Shown here in pieces: positions 46,353 to 54,952 of a stretch of 64,000 nt of DNA. Origin of the DNA: Megasphaera sp. NM10 (GTDB lineage: Bacteria; Bacillota; Negativicutes; Veillonellales; Megasphaeraceae). Under the pieces are notes generated by a model. It had not been told where the DNA came from. It saw only the letters and a list, made by a program, of their open reading frames with translations, and did not search any database. The first letter of the stretch is position 1; each line of letters begins with the position of its first letter. The stretch is from contig NZ_APHY01000022.1 of NCBI RefSeq assembly GCF_000417505.1, positions 62,034 through 126,033 on the forward strand. The letters run 5' to 3'. The position numbers were made by a program, and so were the translations under genes.

Positions 46353-46671
46353 AAGTGGCCACGTTCCCTTCGCTTTCCTGGACCGTCACTTTGACACAAT
46401 GGGGAACGGTGTCGCAGATCCACTTGGCGATATTTTCCGCCGTCGGATTGAAGTCGAAGACATCGTTCAGATTCTGATGGTCCATCTTGGCGTGGACCAT
46501 TTCCTTGATTTTCTTGAAATCGACGACCATGCCGTTTCGGTCCAGTGTTTCGGCCTGGCAGGTCACAGAGATGATCCAGTTATGACCGTGGAGATGCTCG
46601 CACTTGCTCTCATAATCGAGGACAAGGTAATGGGCAGCGGATATTTCCATCCGCTTGGTTACAGTATACAA
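46342..46671 (-). CDS. queD: 6-carboxytetrahydropterin synthase
   Basis: 109 residues. Zinc His residues in ISAAHYLVL and CEHLHGHNW; the active-site Glu/Asp region DFKKIKEMVHAKMDHQNLND and the end NPTAENIAKWICD. Makes CPH4 from dihydroneopterin triphosphate, the GTP product that FolE (53.4 kb) also supplies. The start is a TTG eight bases after GGGAGG; an ATG seven codons on lacks such a site. Confidence 0.94.
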   Translation of the reverse strand: MYTVTKRMEISAAHYLVLDYESKCEHLHGHNWIISVTCQAETLDRNGMVVDFKKIKEMVHAKMDHQNLNDVFDFNPTAENIAKWICDTVPHCVKVTVQESEGNVATYEL

Positions 46672-46700
46672 AAGGCGTTCCTCCCTTGCCGCAAGGCCGG

Positions 46701-47525
46701 CTATAATCCCAGCTGGTAGATGCGGTTGGCATTGTTAAAGAAGACGTCATCCCAATACGTTTCAGGGATGAAATCTTTGACAAAGGTAATATAATCGGCA
46801 AAATTAGCCAGGGGCCAGTCGGTCCCGAACATGACCCGGTCATAAGAGCCGAGGTAGTTCAGCCAGTCCCGGAGCATGGAAATATAGCCCCGCTTATCCC
46901 GCAGGAAGGTGACCATGTCGGGTATCTTCCCTTCCAGGAGGCCTGACAAGTCGACGGCGACGTTGTGGTTCTTTTCCAGGACGGCAATGGCATCCTGCAG
47001 GAAGGGATTGCCGATGTGGCACATGACGAACTGGACATCGGGATATTTGACGGCCGCTTCATCGAGGGTCATGGGATGACTGTACTTCAAGAGGGCGTTG
47101 GCCGTAGCCGTCAGGCCCGTGTGGATGGCGACGGGCTTGTTATACTTCCGGGCCAGCTCGTAAATGGGGTCATAGAGCTCATCGTAGACGTAGACGTGGT
47201 TATAGCCCGGATAGAGCTTGATGCCGCAGCACTGCTTGCGCTTGAGGTTCTCTTCGACCTGGGCCGTCATGAGGTCCATATCGTCGTAAAAGACGTTGCT
47301 GTCCAGGCCGATGCAGTAGCTCATGTAATCGGGGTAGTGATGGCCTGCCGGGTCCAGGGTCTTGTTGCCCATGACGACGCCGTGGACGATGTTGTTGTCC
47401 TGAAAGGCCTTGTGCAGGCATTCTTCCGTATTAGTATAGCCCGCAGCCAGGGCAATCTGGTTGAAGCCGACGTAATCACAAAAATGGAAGTGGCTGTCAA
47501 TGACCCGTAGTTCTTTAGCTCTCAT
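46701..47525 (-). CDS. Amidohydrolase-family TIM-barrel protein
   Basis: 274 residues. First-strand metal motif VIDSHFHFCDY (HxH), then GIKLYPGYNHVYVYDELYDPIYELARKYNKPVAIHTGLT (His after strand 5), DVQFVMCHIGN and MFGTDWPLANFADYITFVKD (terminal Asp). This is the amidohydrolase-2 group (ACMSD/uronate-like). The actual hydrolysis or decarboxylation reaction is unknown. It sits between deoD and queD on the same strand, 6 bp after deoD, suggesting a link to purine or nucleoside metabolism without proof. Confidence 0.85.
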   Translation of the reverse strand: MRAKELRVIDSHFHFCDYVGFNQIALAAGYTNTEECLHKAFQDNNIVHGVVMGNKTLDPAGHHYPDYMSYCIGLDSNVFYDDMDLMTAQVEENLKRKQCCGIKLYPGYNHVYVYDELYDPIYELARKYNKPVAIHTGLTATANALLKYSHPMTLDEAAVKYPDVQFVMCHIGNPFLQDAIAVLEKNHNVAVDLSGLLEGKIPDMVTFLRDKRGYISMLRDWLNYLGSYDRVMFGTDWPLANFADYITFVKDFIPETYWDDVFFNNANRIYQLGL

Positions 47526-47531
47526 AGGCGG

Positions 47532-48239
47532 TTACTCCTGAATAGCCGTTTCCAAGGCAATGCGGATCATATCGTCGAAGGACGTCTGCCGTTCTTCCGG
47601 CGTGCAGGCTTCGCCCGTCAGCAAGTGGTCGCTGACCGTGAACAATCCCAGGGCCTGAGCGCCGTATTTGGCAGCCAGCGTATAGAGGCCGGCCGTTTCC
47701 ATTTCGACGGCCATGATGCCGTACTGGGTCAGTTTATCATTGTCGATTTCGTCATCGTAGAAGCGGTCGACAGAGACGATGTTGCCGACCCGCGCCGGGA
47801 TGCCCTGTTTGACCGACTGTTCGTAGGCCTGGCGCAGGAGCGTGAAATCAGCCAGTGGCGCGTAGTTGATGGAGCCGCCGAAGATGTTGCGGATGATCGA
47901 CGAGTCCGTCGTGGCCCCCTGGGCGATGATGACGTCGCGGAGCTTGATATCTTTGCGCATGGCCCCGCAGGTGCCGACGCGGATGAGCTTCTTCACGCCG
48001 TAATCGCGCATGAGTTCCGTCGCATAAATGGAAATGGACGGGATGCCCATGCCCGTGCCCTGGACGGACAGGCGGACGCCTTTATAGGTCCCCGTATAGC
48101 CGAGGATGTTGCGGATATCCGTGTAGCAGACGGCATCGTCCAAAAAAGTTTCAGCAATATATTTAGCCCGCAGGGGATCGCCGGGAAGCAAGATGCGGTC
48201 GGCGATTTCACCGTCACGAGCAGCAATATGAAGACTCAT
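47532..48239 (-). CDS. deoD: Purine-nucleoside phosphorylase, DeoD type
   Basis: 235 residues. [30 protein letters not shown] (phosphate-site GDPxR), [27 protein letters not shown], and [20 protein letters not shown] (ribose-binding ME). Trimer-of-dimers enzyme that phosphorolyses inosine, guanosine and adenosine for salvage. A TATAAT with extended TG motif lies 33 bp upstream. Confidence 0.96.
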   Translation of the reverse strand: MSLHIAARDGEIADRILLPGDPLRAKYIAETFLDDAVCYTDIRNILGYTGTYKGVRLSVQGTGMGIPSISIYATELMRDYGVKKLIRVGTCGAMRKDIKLRDVIIAQGATTDSSIIRNIFGGSINYAPLADFTLLRQAYEQSVKQGIPARVGNIVSVDRFYDDEIDNDKLTQYGIMAVEMETAGLYTLAAKYGAQALGLFTVSDHLLTGEACTPEERQTSFDDMIRIALETAIQE

Positions 48240-48271
48240 GATAAATTCCTCCTTAAAAATAGCATATCTGT

Positions 48272-48314
48272 ATTATACCACATGGTTTGAAAATGGCTAT
48301 CTCTATGCTACAAT
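48272..48314. promoter_or_regulatory. Overlapping divergent promoters of deoD and DUF4931
   Basis: Minus strand: extended -10 TGGTATAAT (TATAAT at 48272-48277) for deoD, no clear -35. Plus strand: TTGAAA (48287-48292), 16 bp, TACAAT (48309-48314) for the DUF4931 gene. The two RNA polymerase sites overlap and may compete. Confidence 0.55.
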
Positions 48315-48344
48315 GTATAGTAGGTATCAAAAGGAGCGGTCGTC

Positions 48345-49132
48345 ATGAATGAAAATCCCTTATCTCACATTTTGGAATATAATCTGGACCTGGGCAAGAC
48401 CAAGCCCGACACGGTCCATCGCGATGAAAAGTATTGTCCCTTCTGCGACGTAGCCCACTTGAAGAACGTCATGGAAAAACGGGGCCCTATGATCTGGCTG
48501 GAAAACGCCTACCCCGTCCTCAAGGATTCGTGGCAGACGCTGATCATCGAAAGCGATGACTGCGATGGCGAATTTTCATCGTATACACCGGAATACGCCT
48601 TGAAGCTCATCGAATTCGGCCTGGAAAAATGGCAGCAAGTCAAGGACATGGGAAAATTCCGGTCCGTCGTCTTCTACCGCAACCACGGCTACATGGCCGG
48701 CGGCACCATCCACCACCCCCATTCGCAGATCGTCGGCTTCAAGGACTACGACTATCACCAGGACATCAAACCTTTCCACTTCGTCGGGCCTTCCATCATT
48801 GAAGAAGACGGCCTGACGGTCAACTTGTCCCAGCGCCCGATCATCGGCTTTTATGAAGTGAACCTCATCCTCAAAGACCGGGGAAAGCTGGGGAAATTCG
48901 TCCGCTATATGCAGCTGACGGCAGATTATTTCATGCACTCCTTTGTCAGCTTCAACGACAGTTATAATATCTTTTTCTATGACTTCCCGGCTGACGATGC
49001 CTTGTATGTCAAAATTATCCCGCGCTTTCTGACCAACCCCCTCTACGTCGCTATATGATTCCCCAAATCGCCAACGGAGGCCATTCAGCGCGCTTCATTC
49101 ATGCCTTGCAGCAGCGCTTGCATGAAGTATAA
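48345..49132 (+). CDS. DUF4931 / GalT-like protein, frameshifted near the C-terminus
   Basis: Begins MNENPLSHILEYNLDLGKTKPDTVHRDEKYCPFCDV with a zinc-type CPFC, and has a HIT/GalT-like active-site stretch GTIHHPHSQIVGF (HxHxQ) and GFYEVNLIL. It resembles galactose-1-phosphate uridylyltransferase-fold proteins of the DUF4931 type; the reaction is unknown. The frame stops at NPLYVAI (49058). Adding one G at 49050 gives NPLYVGYMIPQIANGGH and runs to a stop at 49132, the usual kind of ending, for ~262 residues. Likely a sequencing slip. Confidence 0.8.
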
Positions 49133-49155
49133 GAAAGGACGGTTATTACAACTCT

Positions 49156-49884
49156 ATGCGTTTATTTGCAATCGGTGATCTACATTTATCAGGCAATCCC
49201 CCCAAAAAGCCCATGGAAGTCTTCGGCAGCCGCTGGAAGAACCATTGGCAGCGCATCGCCGCCGACTGGAAGAGCCGCGTCAGTGACGACGACGTCGTCC
49301 TCATCGCCGGCGACACGTCTTGGGCCATGCACCTCAAGGAGGCCCAGGAAGACCTGGACCAGATACGGGCCCTGCCGGGTAAAAAAATCATAATCCGCGG
49401 CAACCACGATTACTGGTGGGAAAGTGCCGGCAAACTGAACCGGATGGACGCCGAGAATAATATGCAGTACCTCTACGGCTCGACAGCCGTCCTGGGCGAC
49501 AAGGACATCGCCATCTGCGGCACCCACGGCTGGGTCTGCCCGGGCGACATCCACTACCAGGAAGACCGCGACGCCAAGCCCTATCGGCGGGAACTTTTGC
49601 GCGTCGAACGGACCTTGCAGGAAGCCGAGGCCCTGCAGTGCAAGCACACCATCCTCCTGCTCCACTACCCGCCGGTCTGCGATCTGACCAAGCCCAGCGG
49701 CTTTACGGACCTTTTGGAAAAATATCACGTCCCGCTCTGCGTTTTCGGCCATCTCCACGGCATGCAGCCTGGGACCATGTTCCCGCGCCGCTACAACGGG
49801 ACGCTGCTCCAGCTCGTCTCGGCGGACTACCGGGACTGCAAGCTCTTAGAAATCAAATTCGACGGACAGGAGGCCCTGCGATGA
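49156..49884 (+). CDS. Calcineurin-like metallophosphoesterase
   Basis: 242 residues. Metal motifs in order: FAIGDLHLSG (DxH), LIAGDTSWA (GD), IIIRGNHDYWW (GNHD), CGTHGW, LLHYPP, and CVFGHLHGM (GHxH). Dinuclear-metal phosphoesterase of the YkuE/MPP group; substrate unknown. The start follows AAAGGACGG. Its stop overlaps the start of the next small gene (ATGA). Confidence 0.9.
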   Translation: MRLFAIGDLHLSGNPPKKPMEVFGSRWKNHWQRIAADWKSRVSDDDVVLIAGDTSWAMHLKEAQEDLDQIRALPGKKIIIRGNHDYWWESAGKLNRMDAENNMQYLYGSTAVLGDKDIAICGTHGWVCPGDIHYQEDRDAKPYRRELLRVERTLQEAEALQCKHTILLLHYPPVCDLTKPSGFTDLLEKYHVPLCVFGHLHGMQPGTMFPRRYNGTLLQLVSADYRDCKLLEIKFDGQEALR

Positions 49885-50111
49885 GTCAAATAGCCAAAAA
49901 ACACCTCTTAGCCGGCATCGTCTTCGGCGACGCCGAAACGGGTGAATACATCTACCTCCCTGGCGGCGAAGTCGGGACCGACCAGCCGCTCTGCGTCTTT
50001 GAACACGACGGTCAAAAAGAAGACGTCGACCTGGACCGGGCCGGCTACCTCGTCGACCACCTGACCCTGAAAAAATGCAGCCACCCCACCTTAGGCAAGC
50101 GGTCGTTCTGA
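49881..50111 (+). CDS. Small conserved-looking protein of unknown function
   Basis: 76 residues starting MSQIAKKHLLAGIVFGDAETGEYIYLPGG. The sequence is acidic in the middle and beta-rich; no known domain is recognised. It overlaps the metallophosphoesterase by four bases with AGGAGG just upstream of its ATG, so both are translated together. GC-rich third positions match the neighbour. I cannot assign a role. Confidence 0.7.
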   Translation: MSQIAKKHLLAGIVFGDAETGEYIYLPGGEVGTDQPLCVFEHDGQKEDVDLDRAGYLVDHLTLKKCSHPTLGKRSF

Positions 50112-50113
50112 TG

Positions 50114-50221
50114 GGAAGAACCCCTCCACCGCTTTGCGGTCCCCCTCCCCTTCGCAGGTGAGGCTTTCGGCTCCCCTGCGAAGGGGAGCTGGCGCCGCAG
50201 GCGTCTGAGGGGTTCTCTTCC
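50114..50221. repeat. Nested palindromic repeat, about 108 bp
   Basis: Outer arms GAACCCCTC (50118-50126) and GAGGGGTTC (50207-50215) enclose CCGCTTTGCGG, then CTCCCCTTCGCAGG / CCTGCGAAGGGGAG, and GCCGCAGGCG. The whole can fold into one branched structure. It follows the 76-residue protein and may act as its terminator. Elements of this CCCCTTCGCAGGGG style occur as dispersed repeats in other gut Firmicutes (recalled, not searched). Confidence 0.8.
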
Positions 50222-50225
50222 AAAA

Positions 50226-50374
50226 AAGGCTAGTGGTTAGCCGATGGTTTTAAATTTAAAGCCATCTTCTACAAACTATAAAGCAAATGGGACCTCGCAT
50301 GATGGCAAAAACCTTCGTGCGAGGTCCCATTTTTTATCCCTTACAACGACCAACGACCTACGATGAACGACGAG
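50226..50374. repeat. Heptad element with perfect central palindrome (element 6)
   Basis: A GGCTAGTGGTTAGCC hairpin, then the near-perfect palindrome GATGGTTTTAAATTTAAAGCCATC split at its AAATTT centre (50243-50266), TACAAACTATAAAG, a terminator at 50287-50330, and the heptads TTACAACGACCAACG-type up to the kinase stop. Read from the kinase: TAG-CTCG, TCG-TTCA, TCG-TAGG, TCG-TTGG, TCG-TTGT. Confidence 0.8.
50287..50330 (-). terminator. Terminator after the histidine kinase
   Basis: Perfect 13-bp stem ATGGGACCTCGCA / TGCGAGGTCCCAT; the 18-base inner part TGATGGC...CCTTCG can pair further. T runs or A runs on both sides. It shares the CGCATGATGGCAAAAACCTT core with the hairpins at 19.1 and 62.4 kb. 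Confidence 0.85.
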
Positions 50375-51925
50375 CTATCTCTTCTTTATGGTGAACCAGA
50401 AGGTGACGCCGTCTTTTTCGTTGCGGACGCCGTAGGTTTCCCCGTGGAGTTTCACCAGGGCCGCGACGGTCCCCAGACCCAGGCCGTGGCCGCCGAAAAC
50501 GCGTTTCGGGCTGCGGGCCCGGGATGAATCGATCTTATAGAACGGTTCCCAAATGCGCTGCTGGTACTCTTCGCCGATATGGCTGCCTTCATTGTAGACA
50601 CAGATGCGGTAGCGCTTCCCCAGGTCATCGGCAAAGACGTGGATATGCCTGCCGACGGGCGTATAGTCGATGGCATTGCTCAGGAAATTGGTCAGAATCG
50701 TATCGATCCGTTCCGGGTCGCCATAGACGTTCATTTCAGCTGGCAGTTCCCACTTGGCCAGGATATGCTTATCAGCCAGAGCCTTGGCAAAGCGGGCCTT
50801 GCTTTCTTCGGCCAGGGCCGTGAAATCAAAGACCGTCTGTTCCAGTTTGAAAGAGTCCGTTTCCAGACGCGACAAGTTGAGCAGGTCCTTGACGAGTTTA
50901 TCCATCTTCTGGGTTTCACTGCGGATGACGGCACAGTAGCGCTGCTGCGTTTCCTTGTCGATATCCAGCGTGTCCAGCCCTTCGGCATAGCCCTGGATGA
51001 TGGCCAGAGGCGTCTTCAGCTCATGGGAGACAGCCGACAGGAAGGACTTGCGCATGTGTTCCACTTCCTTGGCCTTGTCGAGCTGCTTCTGCAATTCCGT
51101 ATTGGACTGCTGCAGAGCCGTCAGGGCGACGTTGAGCTGGTTGGCCAGCGTATTGATACTGTCGCCGAGCTCCCCGATTTCATCATTGAAATTCCCCTTC
51201 CAGCGCTTGGAAAAATCGAGGTGAGCCATGGCGACGGCCAGGTTCTTCAATTCTAGCAGGGGCTGGGTCATGCGCTGGGTCAAGAGAATCGTACCGATAA
51301 TAGCCAGGACCAGCCAGATGAGGCCGCAGACGATGATGAACCGCTGGACGATGTAGATATTCTCCCGCAAGGGTGCGACGGACTGGCTGATAATGACGTA
51401 AGCTCCGTCTTGGACGCGGTCGATGAGATTGAAATGCTCGAAATCAGGCGTATCCTTATAGAGCTGGACCTTGCCTAGCACTTCTTCTTCAGGCATCTTG
51501 CCATCGAGCAAATCCCGTAGTTCGGCGATATGCAGGGGCAGGCGGAAGACCGGCTTGTCAGCAGCCGCTTCATTTTCTTTCCCTTGGACGATGACTTCTT
51601 CATCTTGTATATCTTTTTCCATAGGCAGATGGACCCGCCGGCCTGGCCGGGACGAATAGACCAATTTCCCCTGATCGACGATGAGCACATCCAAGGCATA
51701 CTGCTGGCTCAGGTCGTCCAGCGAACTTTCATCTGAACCGCCCTCTTTCCGGTAGATATTGCTGATTTTCTGACTCGCTTCGACCATAGCTTCTTTCTTC
51801 ATGGAATAATAGTAGCGTTCAAAGCCGAAGCCGACGGCAACCATGAGAGTGATAATGAAGAAAATCGTAAAAAAGCCGACATAGAGGCCGGCCTTAAATT
51901 TTAACGACCAGCGCCCTTTCCTCAT
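50375..51925 (-). CDS. Membrane sensor histidine kinase
   Basis: 516 residues. Two membrane helices (about 12-36 and 200-222: FIIVCGLIWLVLAIIGTILL) bound a ~160-residue extracytoplasmic sensor domain. Then HAMP (TQRMTQPLLELKNLAVAMAHLDF), a coiled coil, HisKA with the phospho-His in FLSAVSHELKTPLAIIQGYAEGL, and HATPase_c (NFLSNAIDYT, GHGLGLGTVAALV). Pairs with the OmpR-type regulator upstream, whose stop it overlaps by 4 bp. Stimulus unknown; likely cell envelope. Stop codon TAG begins a heptad array. Confidence 0.94.
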   Translation of the reverse strand: MRKGRWSLKFKAGLYVGFFTIFFIITLMVAVGFGFERYYYSMKKEAMVEASQKISNIYRKEGGSDESSLDDLSQQYALDVLIVDQGKLVYSSRPGRRVHLPMEKDIQDEEVIVQGKENEAAADKPVFRLPLHIAELRDLLDGKMPEEEVLGKVQLYKDTPDFEHFNLIDRVQDGAYVIISQSVAPLRENIYIVQRFIIVCGLIWLVLAIIGTILLTQRMTQPLLELKNLAVAMAHLDFSKRWKGNFNDEIGELGDSINTLANQLNVALTALQQSNTELQKQLDKAKEVEHMRKSFLSAVSHELKTPLAIIQGYAEGLDTLDIDKETQQRYCAVIRSETQKMDKLVKDLLNLSRLETDSFKLEQTVFDFTALAEESKARFAKALADKHILAKWELPAEMNVYGDPERIDTILTNFLSNAIDYTPVGRHIHVFADDLGKRYRICVYNEGSHIGEEYQQRIWEPFYKIDSSRARSPKRVFGGHGLGLGTVAALVKLHGETYGVRNEKDGVTFWFTIKKR

Positions 51926-52587
51926 TTGCCATCATAGCGGTAACCGTAGCCGCGGACTGTGCGGATATAGCGGCCTTTATCGCCGAGCTTGATGCGCAGG
52001 CGGTTGATGTGCGTGTCGACGGTGCGCAGATCGCCGTAGTAATCGTAGTTCCATACCTGGTTGAGGATCTGGCGGCGGCTCAGGGCCTTGCCGGTATTGC
52101 TCATGAGGTAGTTGAGGAGCTTGTATTCCGTCGGGCTCAGGTCGACGTTCTTGCCGTCGAGGACGACCTGACGGGCATCGCGGTCGATAGCGACACCCTC
52201 ATCGGTTTCATGCGTTTCCTGTTCATTCTGGGAACGGCGCAGGAGGGCCTTGATCTTGGCGACTAAAATCTTCGGACTGAAGGGCTTGGTGATATATTCA
52301 TCGGCACTGAGGTCATAGGCGAAGAGCTGGTCGATTTCTTCCCCTTTCGCCGTCAGCATCATGATGGGGACCGTCGATTCGCGGCGGATTTCGCGGCAGA
52401 CCGTCCAGCCATCATAACCAGGCATCATGACGTCCAGAAGGATGAGGTCCGGATGTTCCTTATCATAGATTTCCAGCGCTTCTTTGCCGTCTGACGCTTC
52501 CAGGATTTCATAGCCTTCGGGTCTCAAGAAGTCGATGACCAATTGACGCATGAGCTGTTCATCATCTGCAATGAGTATTTTTTCCAT
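51922..52587 (-). CDS. OmpR/PhoB-family response regulator
   Basis: About 221 residues from MEKILIADDEQLMRQLVIDFLR, the ATG after AGAAGGACAG. Receiver domain with phospho-Asp in DLILLDVMMPGYDGW, Thr in MMLTAKG and Lys in YITKPFSPKIL, then a winged helix (LSPTEYKLLNYLMSNTGKALSRRQILNQVWNYDYYGDLRTVDTHINRLR). Partner of the adjacent histidine kinase. Its start lies inside the end of folK, so it appears to be translated from the folate operon message. Confidence 0.95.
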   Translation of the reverse strand: MEKILIADDEQLMRQLVIDFLRPEGYEILEASDGKEALEIYDKEHPDLILLDVMMPGYDGWTVCREIRRESTVPIMMLTAKGEEIDQLFAYDLSADEYITKPFSPKILVAKIKALLRRSQNEQETHETDEGVAIDRDARQVVLDGKNVDLSPTEYKLLNYLMSNTGKALSRRQILNQVWNYDYYGDLRTVDTHINRLRIKLGDKGRYIRTVRGYGYRYDGK

Positions 52588-53071
52588 AGTTACTGTCCTT
52601 CTTTCTGATAGAGTCTGTATCCGGCAACCGGTCCAGCCAGTCGCCAATGGGCCGACCGCAAAGGATGAGGTCCGGCGCCAAGTCCCGCAAAGGGACCAGG
52701 ACGAAAGCCCGCTGTGTGAGATAAGGGTGAGGCAAGATCAGCGTTTCCGTCTCACACGCCTCGTCCGGGCTGTAGACGAGGTCGATATCGATAGTCCGGG
52801 CGCCCCATTTTTCGCGGCGCACACGGCCCAAACGCCGTTCAATGGCCAGACAGGCATCGAGCAGCTCCTGTCCGGACCCTTCCGTTTCGACAGCCACGGC
52901 CCCATTGATGAAGGCTGGCTGGTCGGTCTTGCCCCAGGGCGGTGTTTCATAAAAAGGCGAAACAGCCGTGACCGTCACGCCCGGCGTATCGGCCAGGAGG
53001 CGGACGGCCTGGCGAAGCGTCGCCATGCGGTCACCCAGATTGGCGCCGATGCTGAGATAGAACTTAGCCAT
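52562..53071 (-). CDS. folK: 2-amino-4-hydroxy-6-hydroxymethyldihydropteridine pyrophosphokinase
   Basis: About 169 residues from MAKFYLSIGANLGDRMATLRQAV. Family motifs FYETPPWGKTDQPAFINGAV, ERRLGRVRREKWGARTIDIDLV (metal-binding DxD) and LPHPYLTQRAFVLVPL. Transfers pyrophosphate from ATP to the pterin in folate synthesis. It overlaps folB at the start and the response regulator at the end (26 bp), an unusual overlap for unrelated functions. Confidence 0.95.
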   Translation of the reverse strand: MAKFYLSIGANLGDRMATLRQAVRLLADTPGVTVTAVSPFYETPPWGKTDQPAFINGAVAVETEGSGQELLDACLAIERRLGRVRREKWGARTIDIDLVYSPDEACETETLILPHPYLTQRAFVLVPLRDLAPDLILCGRPIGDWLDRLPDTDSIRKKDSNYGKNTHCR

Positions 53072-53429
53072 GGCGCCGCCTTTCCAGGACGACGGCAGCG
53101 TCTTCAAAGGGCCCGCCGATGGGCGCCTGCGGCTTGTGGACGGTCACGGTCAGGGCCTGGACCAGCGGGAACTGGGCCAGGATGCGGTCGGCAATGACCT
53201 GGCCCACCCGTTCGATGAGGTCATACGACGGCCCTTCGACGACGGCCTTGACGACACCATAGACGGCGCTGTAGTCGACGGTCTGCGTCAAGTCGTCGGT
53301 CTGGCCGGCCCGTTCCAGGTCCGTTTCCAGTACCAGGTCGATGTGAAAGGGCTGGCCATGGCGTTTTTCTTCAGGCAGACAGCCATGATAGCCATAGAAA
53401 TGAAGTCCCGTCAGGACGATTTTATCCAT
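53064..53429 (-). CDS. folB: Dihydroneopterin aldolase
   Basis: About 121 residues from MDKIVLTGLHFYGYHGCLPEEKRHGQPFHIDLVLETDL. The pterin-binding Glu region and LIERVGQVIADRILAQFPLVQALTVTVHKPQAP with the catalytic Lys are seen. Cleaves dihydroneopterin to the hydroxymethyl pterin used by FolK. Overlaps both folE and folK by 8 bp each. Confidence 0.95.
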   Translation of the reverse strand: MDKIVLTGLHFYGYHGCLPEEKRHGQPFHIDLVLETDLERAGQTDDLTQTVDYSAVYGVVKAVVEGPSYDLIERVGQVIADRILAQFPLVQALTVTVHKPQAPIGGPFEDAAVVLERRRHG

Positions 53430-53997
53430 CTTTTTCCTCCTCCATGAGCAGTTTCCAGGCCTGGTCATAGGCGGCGGTCCCTTCTTTCAGGCAGCCTGAC
53501 GACGCCGTCGTCACGATATTCGAGTCGATGGCCAGGCGGTCGCGCATGGTCAGGCACAGATGGGTCGCCTGGACGACGATCAGCACGCCTTCCGGGTCGA
53601 GGCCGCGGCGGATGGACTGACACAGTTCGTCAGTCATCCGTTCCTGGAGCTGAGGCCGCCGAGCCAGGATATCGACGGCGCGGACGAAATGGCCGAAGCC
53701 GGCAATGGTCCCCTTTTTCGGGTAATACGCCACATGGACGGAGCCGAAAAAGGGCAGCAGGTGGTGTTCGCACATGGAGTGGAAGCGGATGTTGCGGACG
53801 ACGACCAGGCCATCGGTCTGAGTCGCAATGGGATCCTGCCACTCGTCATCGGGATTTTCCTTGAGGCCTGAGAAAAAATCAGCAAAAGCCTGGGCCACGC
53901 GGTGCGGCGTCTTTTCCATCCCCAGGGCCTGAAGGTCCAGTCCCAGGGCCTCTAAAAACTGCCGCATCGCAGCCACGGCTCTTTCATTTTCTTCCAA
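53422..53997 (-). CDS. folE: GTP cyclohydrolase I
   Basis: 191 residues. MCEHHLLPFFGSVHVAYYPKKGTIAG with the zinc Cys and His, GFGHFVRAVDILARRPQLQERMTDEL, and VVQATHLCLTMRDR with the second Cys. Converts GTP to dihydroneopterin triphosphate for folate and, through QueD, for queuosine. First enzyme gene of the folE-folB-folK set; starts 21 bp after the DUF3592 gene. Confidence 0.96.
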   Translation of the reverse strand: MEENERAVAAMRQFLEALGLDLQALGMEKTPHRVAQAFADFFSGLKENPDDEWQDPIATQTDGLVVVRNIRFHSMCEHHLLPFFGSVHVAYYPKKGTIAGFGHFVRAVDILARRPQLQERMTDELCQSIRRGLDPEGVLIVVQATHLCLTMRDRLAIDSNIVTTASSGCLKEGTAAYDQAWKLLMEEEKDG

Positions 53998-54018
53998 CGT
54001 AACTAGCTCCTCCTTTAT

Positions 54019-54426
54019 TTATAAAATGAAGTAATACGCAGCGATAAAGATAAGGCCGCCGACGATGATGAAAAAGGGACTGGCATACTGCTGCCAGATA
54101 CTCTGTACGTGATCGAGATAGATTTCCTGGGGATCCGCCGGGTTATAGCGCAAATCCAGTTCGTCACCGGCCGTATAGTCCCATTCGGCATCGCCAAAGG
54201 CGTAACGGGCCTGATAGGTCTGGCCGTCTTTCGTCTGGAAACGGACGACGGGATAATACAAGGTCCCGCTCTTCATCTTCTTTTCTTCAAACCCGAGGAG
54301 CGTCCCTACAGCGGCGACCTTGCAGCGCCGCGTCATGCCGCGGAATTTCCAGCCGTGATAGGTCCCGACGGCGATGAACAGCACGCCGAGGATGGCCGGG
54401 AGATAATAAAAGATCTGCAGTAACAT
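54019..54426 (-). CDS. DUF3592 membrane protein
   Basis: 135 residues with helices at about 5-25 and 113-134 and a beta-rich middle (GTLYYPVVRFQTKDGQTYQARYAFGDAEWDYTAGDELDLRYNPADPQEIYLD). The xRYxPxxPxxxxL pattern is typical of DUF3592 proteins. Function unknown. Located between the ECF S-component and folE on the same strand, likely co-transcribed. Confidence 0.8.
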   Translation of the reverse strand: MLLQIFYYLPAILGVLFIAVGTYHGWKFRGMTRRCKVAAVGTLLGFEEKKMKSGTLYYPVVRFQTKDGQTYQARYAFGDAEWDYTAGDELDLRYNPADPQEIYLDHVQSIWQQYASPFFIIVGGLIFIAAYYFIL

Positions 54427-54439
54427 AATACCTTCCTTT

Positions 54440-54952
54440 CTATTCAGGACGAGAAGCGGCGAAGCGGCTCACTTCCCTGCCGATGACAGCCCCGATGACG
54501 CCCGTCACGACCTGAGGCCAGCTCATGGCAAACAAGAGCATATGCCGCACAGCCGGCGGAAAGGCGATGCAGGCAAAGAGCAGGTAAAAAGAGCCGTAAA
54601 GGATGGCCGCCTTGCCCAGGGCGCCGCCGCAGAAAGCCGGCAGGCCGTACCGCTGCCAGCGCCAGGCCGCCCAGACGTAGAAACTGTTGCCCAAGGCTAC
54701 GGGAAAGACAAAGGGAAAAAAGGGCAGCATCCCTTCGAGCCAGGCAAAGACGGGCGTACAGGCGGCGACGACCAGGCCGGCCCGGCGGCCGACGGTGAGG
54801 ACGGCCACGATGAGGCAGGCATTGACCAGGGAGCCGACGACGAACATACTGACCTGCGGCGGTATGGGGATGACCAGGCGCAGGCCCTGCAGGATCAAGG
54901 TCACGGCCAGGATGAGCCCAGTACGGGTCACATTTTTTATATCTTCTGTCAT
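54440..54952 (-). CDS. ECF transporter S-component-like membrane protein
   Basis: About 170 residues from MTEDIKNVTRTGLILAVTLILQGLRL, start set by GGGGAGG. Five to six membrane helices; the LILAVTLILQ and SLVNACLIVAVLTVGRRAGLVVAACTPVFAWLEG stretches recall substrate-binding S units of energy-coupling factor vitamin transporters. Substrate unknown; placement ahead of the folate genes hints at a pterin or related vitamin but proves nothing. The AT module is not in the window. Confidence 0.7.
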   Translation of the reverse strand: MTEDIKNVTRTGLILAVTLILQGLRLVIPIPPQVSMFVVGSLVNACLIVAVLTVGRRAGLVVAACTPVFAWLEGMLPFFPFVFPVALGNSFYVWAAWRWQRYGLPAFCGGALGKAAILYGSFYLLFACIAFPPAVRHMLLFAMSWPQVVTGVIGAVIGREVSRFAASRPE

